A DNA stretch of 64,000 nucleotides, taken from the NCBI RefSeq assembly GCF_009797935.1, contig NZ_VOLC01000006.1:124001-188000 (forward strand), given 5' to 3'. This DNA is from Lunatibacter salilacus. Its GTDB lineage: Bacteria; Bacteroidota; Bacteroidia; Cytophagales; Cyclobacteriaceae. Below, one piece after another: positions 16,695-27,200 of the stretch (positions within the stretch are counted from its first letter, which is position 1; the number at the start of each line of letters is the position of its first letter). Under the pieces are notes generated by a model. That model was given only the letters and a program-made list of their open reading frames with translations, was not told the origin of the DNA and did not search any database. The position numbers and the translations under genes were made by a program.

Positions 16695-18014
16695 CTACCA
16701 CCTCACCTTCTCAAATTTCCATTCAGGATGATATTTCTGCATCTCCACCTCATCGTCCCTTTTTGTAAATCCGCAAGCCAAATAAGTCTCATGCAGTTTT
16801 TGAAGCGCGTCTCTATCAAGTTCTACGCCTAATCCCGGTCCACTTGGAACGGCAACGGCACCCTCCTCTATGGGTAGGTGGCCGCCTACGATAATCTCTT
16901 CCGACTGCCAGGGATAATGGGTGTCCAAGGCATAAGGTACCTCCGGCAAAGCCGCTCCCAGATGAACCATTGCAGCCATGGATATCCCTAAATGGCTGTT
17001 GGAATGCATGGAAAGATCCCTGCCAAAGGTCTTGCATAACTTACTCAACTCCATAGATGCCCGCAATCCACCCCAAAAATGGTGGTCACTTAGAATAATA
17101 TCCTCCGAACCCAATTGGATACTTCTGGGGATATCTTCAAAGGAGGTCGTACACATATTAGTCGCCAAAGGTGTCTTTAACTGCTTTCTTAGATTGGCCA
17201 TATTTTCCTGGCCCCTCACTGGATCTTCCAAATACTCCAATATCCCCTCCATCTCTTTGCCATATTTAAGCCCGGTCTCCGGTGTCCAGATGGCGTTGGG
17301 ATCAAAACGTAGAGGAACCTGATCCCCAAATTCTTTATGCAAGGCCAACATACAATCTGTTTCCAACCGGGGCTCAAAAGCGCCCCCCTTTAACTTGATC
17401 GATTGAAAGCCAAAATGTTTGCACATTGCAATGGCCTGATCTACTATTCCTTTTGGATCTACAGCGGCTTCTTGGCGTGCCGCAGCCCAACCCATAGCAT
17501 TTGGATCCTTCCCGTTTCCCCAACTTCCGCCTGCTCCTTCATACTTGAAAAACAGATAAGCTGCAAAGGGTACCCTATCCCTCATTTTCCCCCCTAGCAA
17601 ATCAACTACCGGACGATTCGTTAGCTTACCGATGATGTCCAGACAGGCAACTTCCAACGAACTAAAAACATGGACCAGCTTGCGCTGATCCCAAGGAGCA
17701 TCCCCGCGTTGGGCGGCAGTTTCCGTTCCGAAATGGGCCTCCAGTTCCCGCTGTAGTTGGTTAAGGTGATACGGGTCTCGGCCGATCACCAAAGACCTTG
17801 CAGATGCCAAAGCGTCGTCAATGGCCTTATTCCCGGGTATTTCGCTGATGCCGGATATGCCGTCCTCCGTGACTAGTTCCAATACCGTCCTGAGAGCGTA
17901 AGGTGCGTGAATACCGGCTGCATTAAGAAGTGGTGGATCCGAAATGGCTATGGGCGTAATATGCATTTCCTTAATCTTTGGAGCCTTTCCGGAATTCTTA
18001 AATAATTGATTCAT
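16695..18014 (-). CDS. gudD: Glucarate dehydratase (enolase superfamily)
   Basis: Dehydrates D-glucarate (and often L-idarate) to 5-keto-4-deoxy-glucarate in the cytoplasm. Enolase-superfamily residues are all visible: the KxK pair K207/K209, metal ligands D238 and N240 region (FDPNAIW), E263 (YLEDP), D310 in SDHHFWGG and H337 in MHSNSHLGIS, the last two forming the His-Asp base dyad of the glucarate dehydratase subgroup. Length 439 is normal for GudD. It is the final gene of the minus-strand run that also holds the aldolase garL and reductase garR, which use its product in order. Confidence 0.92.
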   Translation of the reverse strand: MNQLFKNSGKAPKIKEMHITPIAISDPPLLNAAGIHAPYALRTVLELVTEDGISGISEIPGNKAIDDALASARSLVIGRDPYHLNQLQRELEAHFGTETAAQRGDAPWDQRKLVHVFSSLEVACLDIIGKLTNRPVVDLLGGKMRDRVPFAAYLFFKYEGAGGSWGNGKDPNAMGWAAARQEAAVDPKGIVDQAIAMCKHFGFQSIKLKGGAFEPRLETDCMLALHKEFGDQVPLRFDPNAIWTPETGLKYGKEMEGILEYLEDPVRGQENMANLRKQLKTPLATNMCTTSFEDIPRSIQLGSEDIILSDHHFWGGLRASMELSKLCKTFGRDLSMHSNSHLGISMAAMVHLGAALPEVPYALDTHYPWQSEEIIVGGHLPIEEGAVAVPSGPGLGVELDRDALQKLHETYLACGFTKRDDEVEMQKYHPEWKFEKVRW

Positions 18015-18038
18015 TTGTTGGTTGTTGGAGGGCAGAAG

Positions 18039-18914
18039 TTATTTTATATTTGCAAGTTGCTCCATCAGAAGCGCTAGTGAACTGTGATCGTATTCTCCTT
18101 TGCCGGAGGCCAAGACCGCATCCATATGGCTGGCGACCAAGGCAGAGCCATAAAGTGGAACGGAAAACTCCTTACCTGCCTCCAAGGCAATATTCATATC
18201 CTTTCTATGAAGTTTGATTTTGAAACCAGGGTCAAAGTTTCGATCAATAATTCGTTGCCCGTGAAGATCTAAAATCCTGGACTGGGCAAAGCCGCCTAGC
18301 AGGGCTTCTCTCATTTTTTCCAAATTCACTCCGGCCTTTTTAGCCAAGGTAAAGGATTCGGCAACTGCTTGAATAGTCATGCCCACGATCATTTGATTGC
18401 AGGCTTTAGTCATTTGTCCCGCTCCGGCATCACCTATCAGGACGGCACTTTTGCCCATCACCTGAAATAGTGGCATAACCTCGTCAAAAGCAGCTTGACT
18501 TCCTCCACACATGATGGAAAGGGTGCCTCCCTCTGCCCCTACTTGACCACCGGATACTGGCGCATCCAATGCTTCTACTCCCTTTTCTTTTAATGAATCA
18601 TACACCTCACGAGCAGTAGAAGGGGCTATCGTGGACATATCTACGAAAATAGCTCCAGACTTAATCCCTTCCAAAATGCCGTCCTTTCCATAGACCACTT
18701 CCTTTACCTCGGGCGAGTCTGGAAGCATGGTGATAACAATATCTGAATTGGCGGCAACTTCTTTGCAGGTGGAAAAAGCCTCAGCTCCCTTGTGCGTCAG
18801 GTCTCCGGCTGATTTATTGGTATCCAATACAATCAGGGAGTACCCCGCATCCATTAAGTTTATTGCCATGGGCTTACCCATGATTCCCAATCCTATAAAT
18901 CCTACTTTCTTCAT
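18039..18914 (-). CDS. garR: Tartronate semialdehyde reductase (2-hydroxy-3-oxopropionate reductase)
   Basis: NAD(P)H-dependent reduction of tartronate semialdehyde, made by GarL, to D-glycerate. A beta-hydroxyacid dehydrogenase of 291 residues: Rossmann motif GFIGLGIMGKPMA (5-17), substrate loop DAPVSGGQVGAEGGTLSIM (117-135) and catalytic K170 in GAGQMTKACNQ. The gene sits between the uxuA-like gene and gudD. No glycerate kinase is present in the window, so the last step to central metabolism must be encoded elsewhere. Confidence 0.92.
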   Translation of the reverse strand: MKKVGFIGLGIMGKPMAINLMDAGYSLIVLDTNKSAGDLTHKGAEAFSTCKEVAANSDIVITMLPDSPEVKEVVYGKDGILEGIKSGAIFVDMSTIAPSTAREVYDSLKEKGVEALDAPVSGGQVGAEGGTLSIMCGGSQAAFDEVMPLFQVMGKSAVLIGDAGAGQMTKACNQMIVGMTIQAVAESFTLAKKAGVNLEKMREALLGGFAQSRILDLHGQRIIDRNFDPGFKIKLHRKDMNIALEAGKEFSVPLYGSALVASHMDAVLASGKGEYDHSSLALLMEQLANIK

Positions 18915-19070
18915 TTTTATGTGGCTTTAACTCAAAATCTAAATTTCATTATATCTTTTCAAGAACAATTTCAACAAAACAAATGACTAAAACGAATATA
19001 AACGCCAAAATTGGCCGATTTCCTTACAGGTTACCGACCAATCTTGAAATTTTTAAAACATCTTTTAAAA

Positions 19071-20249
19071 TCAGCCTTCCGTATCCACCGCCTGAAGCAA
19101 CGCACTGATGTGCCCGTATGCGAAGGAAAAGGCTTGGAGGTTTGCTCCAGGAGCATCTGAATAAGGAACATGGTCCGGCATAACCATTCCGTCAAACTCC
19201 ACATCCCGAAGTGCCCTCATCACATGGAAGAAATTCATATCCCCATTGTCCGGATAAACTTCTTGGAAGTTGTTCCAGCCTCCCTTAATATTCCTCAAAT
19301 GAATATTGAAAATTTGCTTGCGCTGACCTACCCATTCGATAATTGGGAAAATTTCCGTGGCCGGATCTTTAAGCCCTTCCGCAATGGAACCGATGCAGAA
19401 GTTAAATCCATGATAAGGGCTGTCATATAACTGTGCAAACCGCTTGATACCCTCAAACACATTCGGACTATTCCAACGGGTAATCCCTCTAAACCCTTCC
19501 GGAGCAGGCGGATCAGCAATATGGTTGGCAAGCTTTACCTTATACTCTTCGGCAACTGGGAGAATCCTGTCCAATAAATAGGTAATCCGCTCAAACATAT
19601 CGTCAATACTTACATTTCCGGCAACAGTGAGCGGTTGCTCTTTCTTTATGGCTTCCTCATAAATCCAGGTACTATAAGACGCATTCCCTCGCTTAGGATC
19701 AATTGTGCGCTCTGTCCGCAGTACGGGCAAGATGGTGGTGTTATAGTTTAGGACCTTAATTCCGGTTTTTGCGGAAACTTCGATCATCTGCTGTATCATC
19801 TCAATTTCCCGGTCCCTTTCAGGACTTTTCCCAAGCATGATATTTGGGACTGAAACCCGGTCAATGCCTGCCGATGTGAGTGGTAGGTGATAAGCGTCCA
19901 GATTGATGTTATACTTTTCACAGGCTTCCTTTTTTCGCAGGGAATCTTCCAAATCCCAGCCTTTACCTTCTATCATAGCCGGCATTCCTCCATCCAAATG
20001 ATAGACGCCATGTCTGGCTTTAAAGGCCAGGTTTTCTTCAGTTGTACCACCGGACTGACAGCCCAGCTTCATCAAAACTTTTTTCTTGGGTTGTGAGGTG
20101 CCTTCAATCGACTTTTCTTGGGGAGAGGCGCAACCCCCTAGGGTTTGACCTAGCGCAACCGCTCCCACAGAACCCGCGGACAGCAGCTTTACGAATTTTC
20201 TGCGCTGAATGTTTTCAGCGTTTTTTTCAGAGGATGTTTGGGTTTTCAT
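19071..20249 (-). CDS. Exported UxuA-family (mannonate dehydratase-like) TIM-barrel lipoprotein
   Basis: A 392-residue protein of the mannonate dehydratase family. The metal ligands of UxuA have clear counterparts: H243 (LANHIADPP), C285 (FNFCIGS), H317 (IHLRNIK) and D359 (MPDHV). Unusually, it carries a twin-arginine signal (R16 R17 K F V K) followed by a hydrophobic stretch and the lipobox LGGC at 37-40, so the folded metalloenzyme is predicted to be exported through Tat and lipid-anchored. Cytoplasmic UxuA has no such signal. Substrate is unknown; a uronic or aldaric acid is likely from the glucarate genes on both sides. Confidence 0.8.
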   Translation of the reverse strand: MKTQTSSEKNAENIQRRKFVKLLSAGSVGAVALGQTLGGCASPQEKSIEGTSQPKKKVLMKLGCQSGGTTEENLAFKARHGVYHLDGGMPAMIEGKGWDLEDSLRKKEACEKYNINLDAYHLPLTSAGIDRVSVPNIMLGKSPERDREIEMIQQMIEVSAKTGIKVLNYNTTILPVLRTERTIDPKRGNASYSTWIYEEAIKKEQPLTVAGNVSIDDMFERITYLLDRILPVAEEYKVKLANHIADPPAPEGFRGITRWNSPNVFEGIKRFAQLYDSPYHGFNFCIGSIAEGLKDPATEIFPIIEWVGQRKQIFNIHLRNIKGGWNNFQEVYPDNGDMNFFHVMRALRDVEFDGMVMPDHVPYSDAPGANLQAFSFAYGHISALLQAVDTEG

Positions 20250-20287
20250 AGCTATTTATTGTTAATCGTTTTATAGTTCAGTTTGAT

Positions 20288-21733
20288 TTATATCAAGGGA
20301 AAGAGCTTGGCTGCAATAAGTATAGTCGCCAAGCCCGCAAACCCCATGATGGTTAGCAAGGGGGAAAAGGTGCGCAATGCCTCTTTTTCTGTCAGGTTGC
20401 TCATTTTGCATACAATCCAAAAACCGCTGTCGTTCATCCAGGGCACCAATTTGGATCCGCAGGCGATTGAAAGACCCAAATAGAGTTGATGATAATCCAG
20501 GGAGGTATTTGCCATTCCTGCCAGGATCCCGGAGGCGGTAATCATGGCGACAGTGGCTGACCCTTGTGCGGTACGTACCAGCGCTGTAATGAAGAAGGCT
20601 AGCGGTATCAACGCCATTTGATATCCCTCTGTCAATCCTGCAATGCGGAGACTGATACCTGTTTGTTGCAGCATTGCACCGAAAGCACCTCCAGCAGCAG
20701 TAATCAATATAATAACCCCGGCACTCGTCAGGGCCGCCTGAACGGATGAAATCACCAGTTCCCTGTCTTCTCTCTTCTGAATAACTACCGTCAACAAGGC
20801 TGCTCCCGCACCAAGGATAAGTGCCAGATTTTTCTCTCCCAAGAAATTAACCGAATCTACCAACCAACCTACAACCAAATTCCCTTCCCCTGTTTCCGAT
20901 CCGATGGCAAATGATTCCATCGCTGCTTTGGCGCTTATAAGGAAAAGGGGGATGAAGATTGGTAGTAGGGAAACACCAATGCCCGGTAAGAGAGATGTAC
21001 TCTTTTCAGAAAGGGCTTGTATGTCTTTCAATGGAGCTTCCAATGAATCCCGTAAGGGGATTTCCCACCGCTTATTCGCCCATACCGCAAAGGCATATCC
21101 TACCACTATGGTAACCAAGCCTACCAAGGTGCCACCTACCATCATCATTCCGATAGGTATATCCATCTCCACAATGAGAAATAGGGGTCCCGGCGTTGGT
21201 GGAACCAAGGAGTTAGCCATGGCTGCACCTGCGGTCACACACAGTACAAGCAGTAGGTAACTTTTTTTAAGCCGCATGGCCATGGCCTTTGCCAAGGGTA
21301 TCATCAGGTAAAACACGGTATCAAAAAACACCGGGATACCCAGAAAAAAGCTGCTGGTTAAGAAGGCTAACGGAGCATTTTTCTCCCCGGTGACCCCTAA
21401 GATGGATCGGACGATCCGTTCTGCCGCACCACTGACCAGCATGCATTTGCCGATAATTGCGGCCATAGCGATTAAAATCCCGATCTGACCAGCTGTGGTA
21501 CCAAAGGCAGTAGCAATCCGATCGCCGATGGGGCGGATTGACAACGCTTGCGCAGCATCTTGGCTCATCCCTTTGCTCAATCCAAACTCAATAATAGAAG
21601 CAGCCGGAGTCATCCAGGCTACCACTAGCGCAGCAATCAATAGTGCCAAGAAAGGATTAAGCCGAAAACCAATGATCCCCCCCACAACGATAAACATTCC
21701 AACCAATAAAATAACTAAAGGATCATGCAGCAT
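20288..21733 (-). CDS. GntP-family gluconate/aldarate permease
   Basis: Inner-membrane proton symporter of the GntP family, 481 residues, with at least 12 hydrophobic segments. Start MLHDPLVILLVGMFIVVGGIIGFRL and inner blocks such as VPPTPGPLFLI and TASGILAGMANTSLDYHQLYLGLSIACGSKLVPWMNDSGFW are characteristic of GntP. It lies directly after garL (six-base gap), so glucarate or a related sugar acid is a more likely substrate here than gluconate; this is inference from context. Confidence 0.88.
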   Translation of the reverse strand: MLHDPLVILLVGMFIVVGGIIGFRLNPFLALLIAALVVAWMTPAASIIEFGLSKGMSQDAAQALSIRPIGDRIATAFGTTAGQIGILIAMAAIIGKCMLVSGAAERIVRSILGVTGEKNAPLAFLTSSFFLGIPVFFDTVFYLMIPLAKAMAMRLKKSYLLLVLCVTAGAAMANSLVPPTPGPLFLIVEMDIPIGMMMVGGTLVGLVTIVVGYAFAVWANKRWEIPLRDSLEAPLKDIQALSEKSTSLLPGIGVSLLPIFIPLFLISAKAAMESFAIGSETGEGNLVVGWLVDSVNFLGEKNLALILGAGAALLTVVIQKREDRELVISSVQAALTSAGVIILITAAGGAFGAMLQQTGISLRIAGLTEGYQMALIPLAFFITALVRTAQGSATVAMITASGILAGMANTSLDYHQLYLGLSIACGSKLVPWMNDSGFWIVCKMSNLTEKEALRTFSPLLTIMGFAGLATILIAAKLFPLI

Positions 21734-21739
21734 AAAGGC

Positions 21740-22519
21740 TTAGTTAGTCCCGTAGGTGGTTTTCATTTGATTTAGTTTTTTTGCCAATTCCGCAGCCCCG
21801 TTAGCTACAAATGTGGCATCCGAACCGCAGGCAATAAGCTGTATTCCCATTGCTTGGTAGGACTCAAAATCCTTGGGATCAAAAATTAGGATTCCCGTGG
21901 CTTTACCTGCTTTTTTTGCCGCCGCTATAATCCTGTCTAACGCCTTGATAAATAAGGGATGATCGAGTTGACCAAATATCCCAAGAGACATCGTCAAATC
22001 CGCTGGACCAATAAACAGCACATCGACACCGTCAATTTCAGCAATGGTTTCCACATTTTCCAGTGCTTCCACCGTCTCAATTTGGATGATGCCTACAATA
22101 TCGGATTGTGTATTTGCAGCATAGGAGTCGAAATTTTTTCCGAATCCAGTCGCCCGCACCATTTTGGCCACTCCTCTGTGACCAAAAGGCGGGTAATGCA
22201 TTCCCTTTACGGCGGTGATGGCATCTTCCACAGTTTTGATTTGCGGACACATTACTCCTTCCGCCCCTACATCCAGCACCCGGTGAATACGTTGTTTGGC
22301 AACACTCTCGACCCGAACAACTGGGGCAGCCGCAGTGTTGCTCAGCGCCTGAAGTTGGTGGAGCAGGTCTTTGGGTTCTCCTGCTCCATGCTCCAAATCC
22401 AGTAAAACCCAGTCAAATCCGGCTAGCCCGACAATTTCCGCTGTCAATGGGCTGCCCAGGTTTAACCAGCATCCGCTCAGGGTTTCCCCAGCGGCCAATC
22501 TTTTCTTCAATCCTTTCAT
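21740..22519 (-). CDS. garL: 5-keto-4-deoxy-D-glucarate aldolase (HpcH/HpaI family)
   Basis: Class II aldolase that splits 5-keto-4-deoxy-glucarate into pyruvate and tartronate semialdehyde. 259 residues with the HpcH/HpaI features: catalytic H44 in LLDLEHG, R69 in VVRVES, metal ligands E148 (IIQIET) and D174 (IGPADLTMSLG). It is preceded by a variant of the start-codon-adjacent element and followed by the permease. The set garL, garR and gudD gives the full glucarate to glycerate route. Confidence 0.9.
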   Translation of the reverse strand: MKGLKKRLAAGETLSGCWLNLGSPLTAEIVGLAGFDWVLLDLEHGAGEPKDLLHQLQALSNTAAAPVVRVESVAKQRIHRVLDVGAEGVMCPQIKTVEDAITAVKGMHYPPFGHRGVAKMVRATGFGKNFDSYAANTQSDIVGIIQIETVEALENVETIAEIDGVDVLFIGPADLTMSLGIFGQLDHPLFIKALDRIIAAAKKAGKATGILIFDPKDFESYQAMGIQLIACGSDATFVANGAAELAKKLNQMKTTYGTN

Positions 22520-22607
22520 CTGTTTGTTGTTTGTTTTTCAGCGGTCAGATGGAATCGCAAAACCAAGTTTTCATTTTTATGAATGTTTCGATTAATTGCG
22601 ATTCCAT
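22520..22607 (-). repeat. 88-bp element variant D before garL
   Basis: On the minus strand it runs ATGGAATCGCAA ... TTGCGATTCCATCTGACC ... ACAAACAG and ends exactly at the garL ATG. The two 12-base ends of its first part are perfect inverted repeats. The part TTCCATCTGACC and the A-rich AAACAG tail match copy C, and the total length is again 88 bases, but the centre and encoded 20-residue frame are unrelated to the MKSSM peptide. Confidence 0.55.
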
Positions 22608-22666
22608 GCTATTGGGTTTATGATTATTTGTTCGGCTTATAAATTAGCAATTAAATCTAAAATTCA

Positions 22667-24193
22667 CTATTTCACATCCCACCAAACCCTTGTATCCATG
22701 ATATTCGGTCCCTGACGGCTGATAGCGGCCTGAACGTTTGCCGCATTCACGTTGGATTCGGCATCTGTATAGCTTAATCTCCGAATAAAATCCTCTGTTT
22801 GTAAATCGCTGCCACCAAAGGTATTTGGTGAAAGCTCGGGGAAACCTGACCTCCGGAAATTAGCCCAAGATTCAGGCCCATGAAGAAATGTCGCCACCCA
22901 ATATTGGGTATTAATTTGTTCCAATTCCCTTCCTGTTTCCAAGGGGTTGGCATCCAAATAAGTTTCAATAGCAGGCCCTGCTATTTCTGTGTTTTCACCA
23001 TAGGTTGCCAATTGCTGCATATGGGCTTCGATACCTTGCCTATATGCCTCCGCAGCACTCCCCGGAGCCCAGTTTCTATGCCTCGCTTCTGCTAGCAGCA
23101 ATTGTGTCTGCCCATAAGTCACCAAAAAACTTGGGGCCTGTATTGCCGCCATCCGTGTCCTGTCCAGCTGGCTGTAATCCCAGAGACTGGCTAACCCGCT
23201 TGCCTGCACTGCGGTTGAAACCGTGGTATTGTCATAGCCCAACGGCATGCCGATTTGCAAGCTTGGGTCTCTAGTGGCATTTCCAGGTACCTGGCCCGCT
23301 CCGCTGGTCGCACCCACATAGCGGACAGCAATCGCGGCTAATCTTGGATCGTCGTTGTCTATCAAGTAAGAAACAAAGTCCTCTGCCAAATAGAAAAAGG
23401 CTGACTGGCCGCCATTAAGCGAGGCACCAATGTTGTTGGTGAAGTTTGCCGTATGCCGAATTACGGCGTTGTCCGCATTGGACTGCATAAGGCCACCCGC
23501 TACTGCTTTGGCTACATATTCGGCAGCTTTGGTCGGATTAACCTTTGAATGCCGCATGGCAGCACGCAGCAACAGCGAATAACCAAGTCGCTTCCATTTG
23601 TTTAAATCTCCGGAGTATAATACCTCTGCAGAAACAGGGGCACCTGCAGGATTTATTGAAGCCGATGCGCTTTCCAATTCTTTAAGAATGTCGTCATATA
23701 CCTGCTCTTGCGGATCATATACCGGATTGGTAATTCCCTCCAGAAATACCCTTCCCGCCTCAAAATAGGGTATGTCTCCATAGGTATCAGTCAATACCAT
23801 AAAAGTGTACGCTTTATAAATACGGAGAATATGCCGGAGATTTTCATATTGGGGCATTCCCTCCGTGCGGTTAAGCGCATCCGCCAGGTTTTTAATCCCT
23901 TCCCTGTAGCCACGCTGCCAGTTTCCCGCCGCCACGTTCCGGTTGTCCTGATTAAAATTTGCTGCTGCCCCTACCCCACTAAACGGAGTAATCATCTGTT
24001 TGACGATTGTCGTCTCATAACTTAAGTTGCCATATTGGGGGGCGGATTCAACGATCGCCGTATTTAACTGAAAAACTGGCTCCACAGCGGTTAACGCATT
24101 GGGGTTGATGTTCATTTCATCAAATCCGCTGTCACACGCAACCCCAAAAATCACAAGGATTGCAATAAATAGTTGTTTATTAAAACGTCTCAT
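22667..24193 (-). CDS. SusD-like lipoprotein (SusD-like_2 type) of the glucarate operon
   Basis: Outer-membrane substrate-binding lipoprotein, 508 residues. Signal MRRFNKQLFIAILVIFGVAC with cysteine 20, then DSGFDEMNINPNAL, the usual beginning of the SusD-like_2 family (often named SusD/RagB or starch-binding lipoprotein). Later blocks are FMVLTDTYGDIPYFEA, LLAEARHRNW and ETGRELEQINTQYWVATFLHGPESWANFRRSGFPEL. It lies 19 bases after the STN-bearing susC and about 150 bases before garL. No enzyme for polymers is near, so a small or conjugated sugar acid may be the ligand. Confidence 0.9.
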   Translation of the reverse strand: MRRFNKQLFIAILVIFGVACDSGFDEMNINPNALTAVEPVFQLNTAIVESAPQYGNLSYETTIVKQMITPFSGVGAAANFNQDNRNVAAGNWQRGYREGIKNLADALNRTEGMPQYENLRHILRIYKAYTFMVLTDTYGDIPYFEAGRVFLEGITNPVYDPQEQVYDDILKELESASASINPAGAPVSAEVLYSGDLNKWKRLGYSLLLRAAMRHSKVNPTKAAEYVAKAVAGGLMQSNADNAVIRHTANFTNNIGASLNGGQSAFFYLAEDFVSYLIDNDDPRLAAIAVRYVGATSGAGQVPGNATRDPSLQIGMPLGYDNTTVSTAVQASGLASLWDYSQLDRTRMAAIQAPSFLVTYGQTQLLLAEARHRNWAPGSAAEAYRQGIEAHMQQLATYGENTEIAGPAIETYLDANPLETGRELEQINTQYWVATFLHGPESWANFRRSGFPELSPNTFGGSDLQTEDFIRRLSYTDAESNVNAANVQAAISRQGPNIMDTRVWWDVK

Positions 24194-24212
24194 TTTCTTG
24201 GATTTTGGGTGA

Positions 24213-27200
24213 TTAAAACTTAAGATTCAGGTTAAAGCCTATGCTTCGGGATACAGGCAAGCCCGTCGCTTCCAAGCCCATCAGGTTATCGGAGGGAAAT
24301 CCAAACTGATCGGGGTGGATATGGGGCACCCATTTTTTGATTACCGCCACATTGTTGGCTACCACATTTAGGCGAACTCCCCTCACGGGAAAGTTGGCAG
24401 GAAGCAGTTTGGTGAAATCATAGCCCAAACTGATTTGCCTCAACTGCCATGAACCCGCATTGAATACCGACAATTCAGAAAGCCTCAAACTTCTCATAAC
24501 CTCATAATACTGTTGCACTGGAGCTTGAGCTGTATTTACTTCGCCATTCTGATTAACTCCTTCTCCGACTACATAGCCCACGTCCCTTCCAGGTAGAGTT
24601 GCTTTGTCCAATCCATGCCTATATGCGTTAATATGTGTACCGGAAATCATCTTATGTCCCAGTTTAAAATCAATTAAAAATGACAAATTGATTCCTTTAT
24701 AATCAAATCCATTCGTTATACCACCTACCCAAGTTGGAATTGCACTTCCGAATTCAAGTTGGTCGGCACTTCTTAAGGGTCGTCCGTTTCCACTGTTATG
24801 TACCACTCTTCCCTGATCGTCCCGTAAGAGTCCAAACCCATAAAGTTGGGCCATGGGTCTTCCGACTACATGTCGAAGTTCTCCGTGAAAATCGGCGGTA
24901 CCTACCGTAATGCTGTTGTCACTTACATCCGGCCCCAAATCAAGCACTTCTGTGATGTTATACGCCGCATTAAAACTTGAATTCCATCGGAAATTTTCGG
25001 TAGCGATCGGATTGAGATTAAGCATCATTTCGACTCCCTCATTGCTGCTTTCTCCCACGTTGATCAATTGGCTAAGAAAACCTGTCGCATCGGACATTTG
25101 CGCCTGCAGGATCTGGTCCTTGGAAATTTTGTGATAGTAGCTCACCTCAAATCCTACCCGGCTGTCAAACAACTGCATTTCCAAACCAAACTCCCTTTCC
25201 TGTACCATCATGGGTCTCAGGTTTGCGTTTGGCACAGTGGAGCCGGATATACTCGCCAAGGGCTGAGGGGTTCCGTTGGAATTGGGGAATTGCTGTGCAT
25301 TAATTCCGTAAAACAGGTTGTTGGAATAGGGCTGTACATCGGTATCACTACCCACCTCGGAGTAACCGGCACGGATTTTACCAAAAGTTATCCATTCCGG
25401 CAAAGAAGCTCCAAACGCTTGGGAAAACACAAAGCTACCTGTAATAGAAGGATATAGAATGCTGCGATTTGCGGGTGATAGGGTTGAAAACCAGTCATTT
25501 CTTACTGTGCCGTTCACGTAGAGAAACTCCTTGTAGGAAATCTCTGCTGACCCATAGAGGGAGTTTACCTGTCGTTCGGAAAACTGATATATGGGATCCC
25601 TTAACCGGCTATTACCGATGGTATACAGATCCTGCGAGAAAAAATCCTGTACAAATACATTGTGTCTGCTAAACCTTCTGTACATCTGATTCCCCCCGGC
25701 ATTTACCAATAAACCAAAATCGCCAAAGGTTTTATTTGCGCTTACAAGAAAATCGGCATTTATTTCCCGAACGTTAGTTGCATCCTGTACATATTGCCCA
25801 TTAACAAATCCTGCTGGAGCAGGTACCTGCCGTTGGGTACCGTGGGGAAGGTTATATTCTTGCTCTCTGGCATAGAAGTCCTGACCTACACGTGCTTGGA
25901 CAAACAACCAATCTGCCAGATCGTATTTTGCAGTAATATTTCCAAACACTCGATCCCGATCAATATTATCGAAACGCTTGAGTGCGAAATAAGGGTTGGT
26001 TCGGTTGGTAAACCGTGACCAAACGTTTTCGTTGCCATTCGGGGCTTCTGCATTATCCCTTAGTACGTCCATTGGCATAGAGTTAGCCAATGTATATATG
26101 ATCACGGGGCTATAGTCCTGCTCGGCTAGGTTAGGTGGGTTTCTCCGTTGTTCTTTAGAATAATTGATATTTCCGGAAATAGTTAGTTTCTTGGCTAATG
26201 TCTGCGTAAAACCGAAGTTGACCGTTTTCCGATTAAAATCTGAGTTCGGCATGATTAACTCATTGTCCATATTGGAAATCATCAGGTTGAATCCGCCATT
26301 TTCTCCCGAAGAAGCCATGGAAACCGAGTTTGTCCAAGTATATCCTTTTCGGTAGAATTGATTGAACTGGTCTTTCTGAGGTTCATAGGGCACTTCCAGT
26401 CCGTCAAAAAGAACATGGGTCATTCCTGGCTGGAATTTTTCACCAAAGCTCCATACACCCGAGGTGGGAAAAGGAGAAGTTGGCCGGACCCCGTTCTCCC
26501 CCTGTCCGTATTCAAACTGATAATCCCTGAAGTCCATTGGGGTATCATGGGTGAAATTGGAATTAATTTCTAGGCTTACACCCCTGCCGGTTCCTCTGTT
26601 TTTGGTCGTAATCATAATCACACCGTCCTTGGCACGGGATCCATACAACGCAGAAGCTGCTCCACCCTTAAGTACGGTCATGGATTCTATGTTATCTGGA
26701 TTGATACTATTCAACCCATCGCCACTGTCTGAAGTCCGGTTACTCCCTCTATCCGAAAAATCACCCCGAGCTCCAAAATTGGTGTTGTCAATGGGAACCC
26801 CGTCCACTACAATCAGCGGCGAGTTATTACCCCCAAAAGATGACTGACCGCGAATCCGGATTTTGCTGGTTCCAGAAGGCCCGGAGCCCAGGGAAGTGAT
26901 GTTTACTCCTGCCATTTTTCCCTGCAGGGCATTCATGAAATTTCCGGTTCGGTTGATAGTCATTTCGTCCTGACTGACGCTGGAGGTGGCATATCCCAAG
27001 CTTTTTGCCTCCCGCTTAATACCCAAGGCCGTAACAACCACCTCATCCAATCCGGAAATATCTTCTACCATGGTCACATTGATCACGCTCTGGGTGCCAA
27101 TAACCACACGCTGATTGCGGAAACCGATAAAAGAAAAGACCAATGCCCCACCATCAGGTGCGGTAATGGCATAATTACCATCCAAATCGGTCACTGTTCC

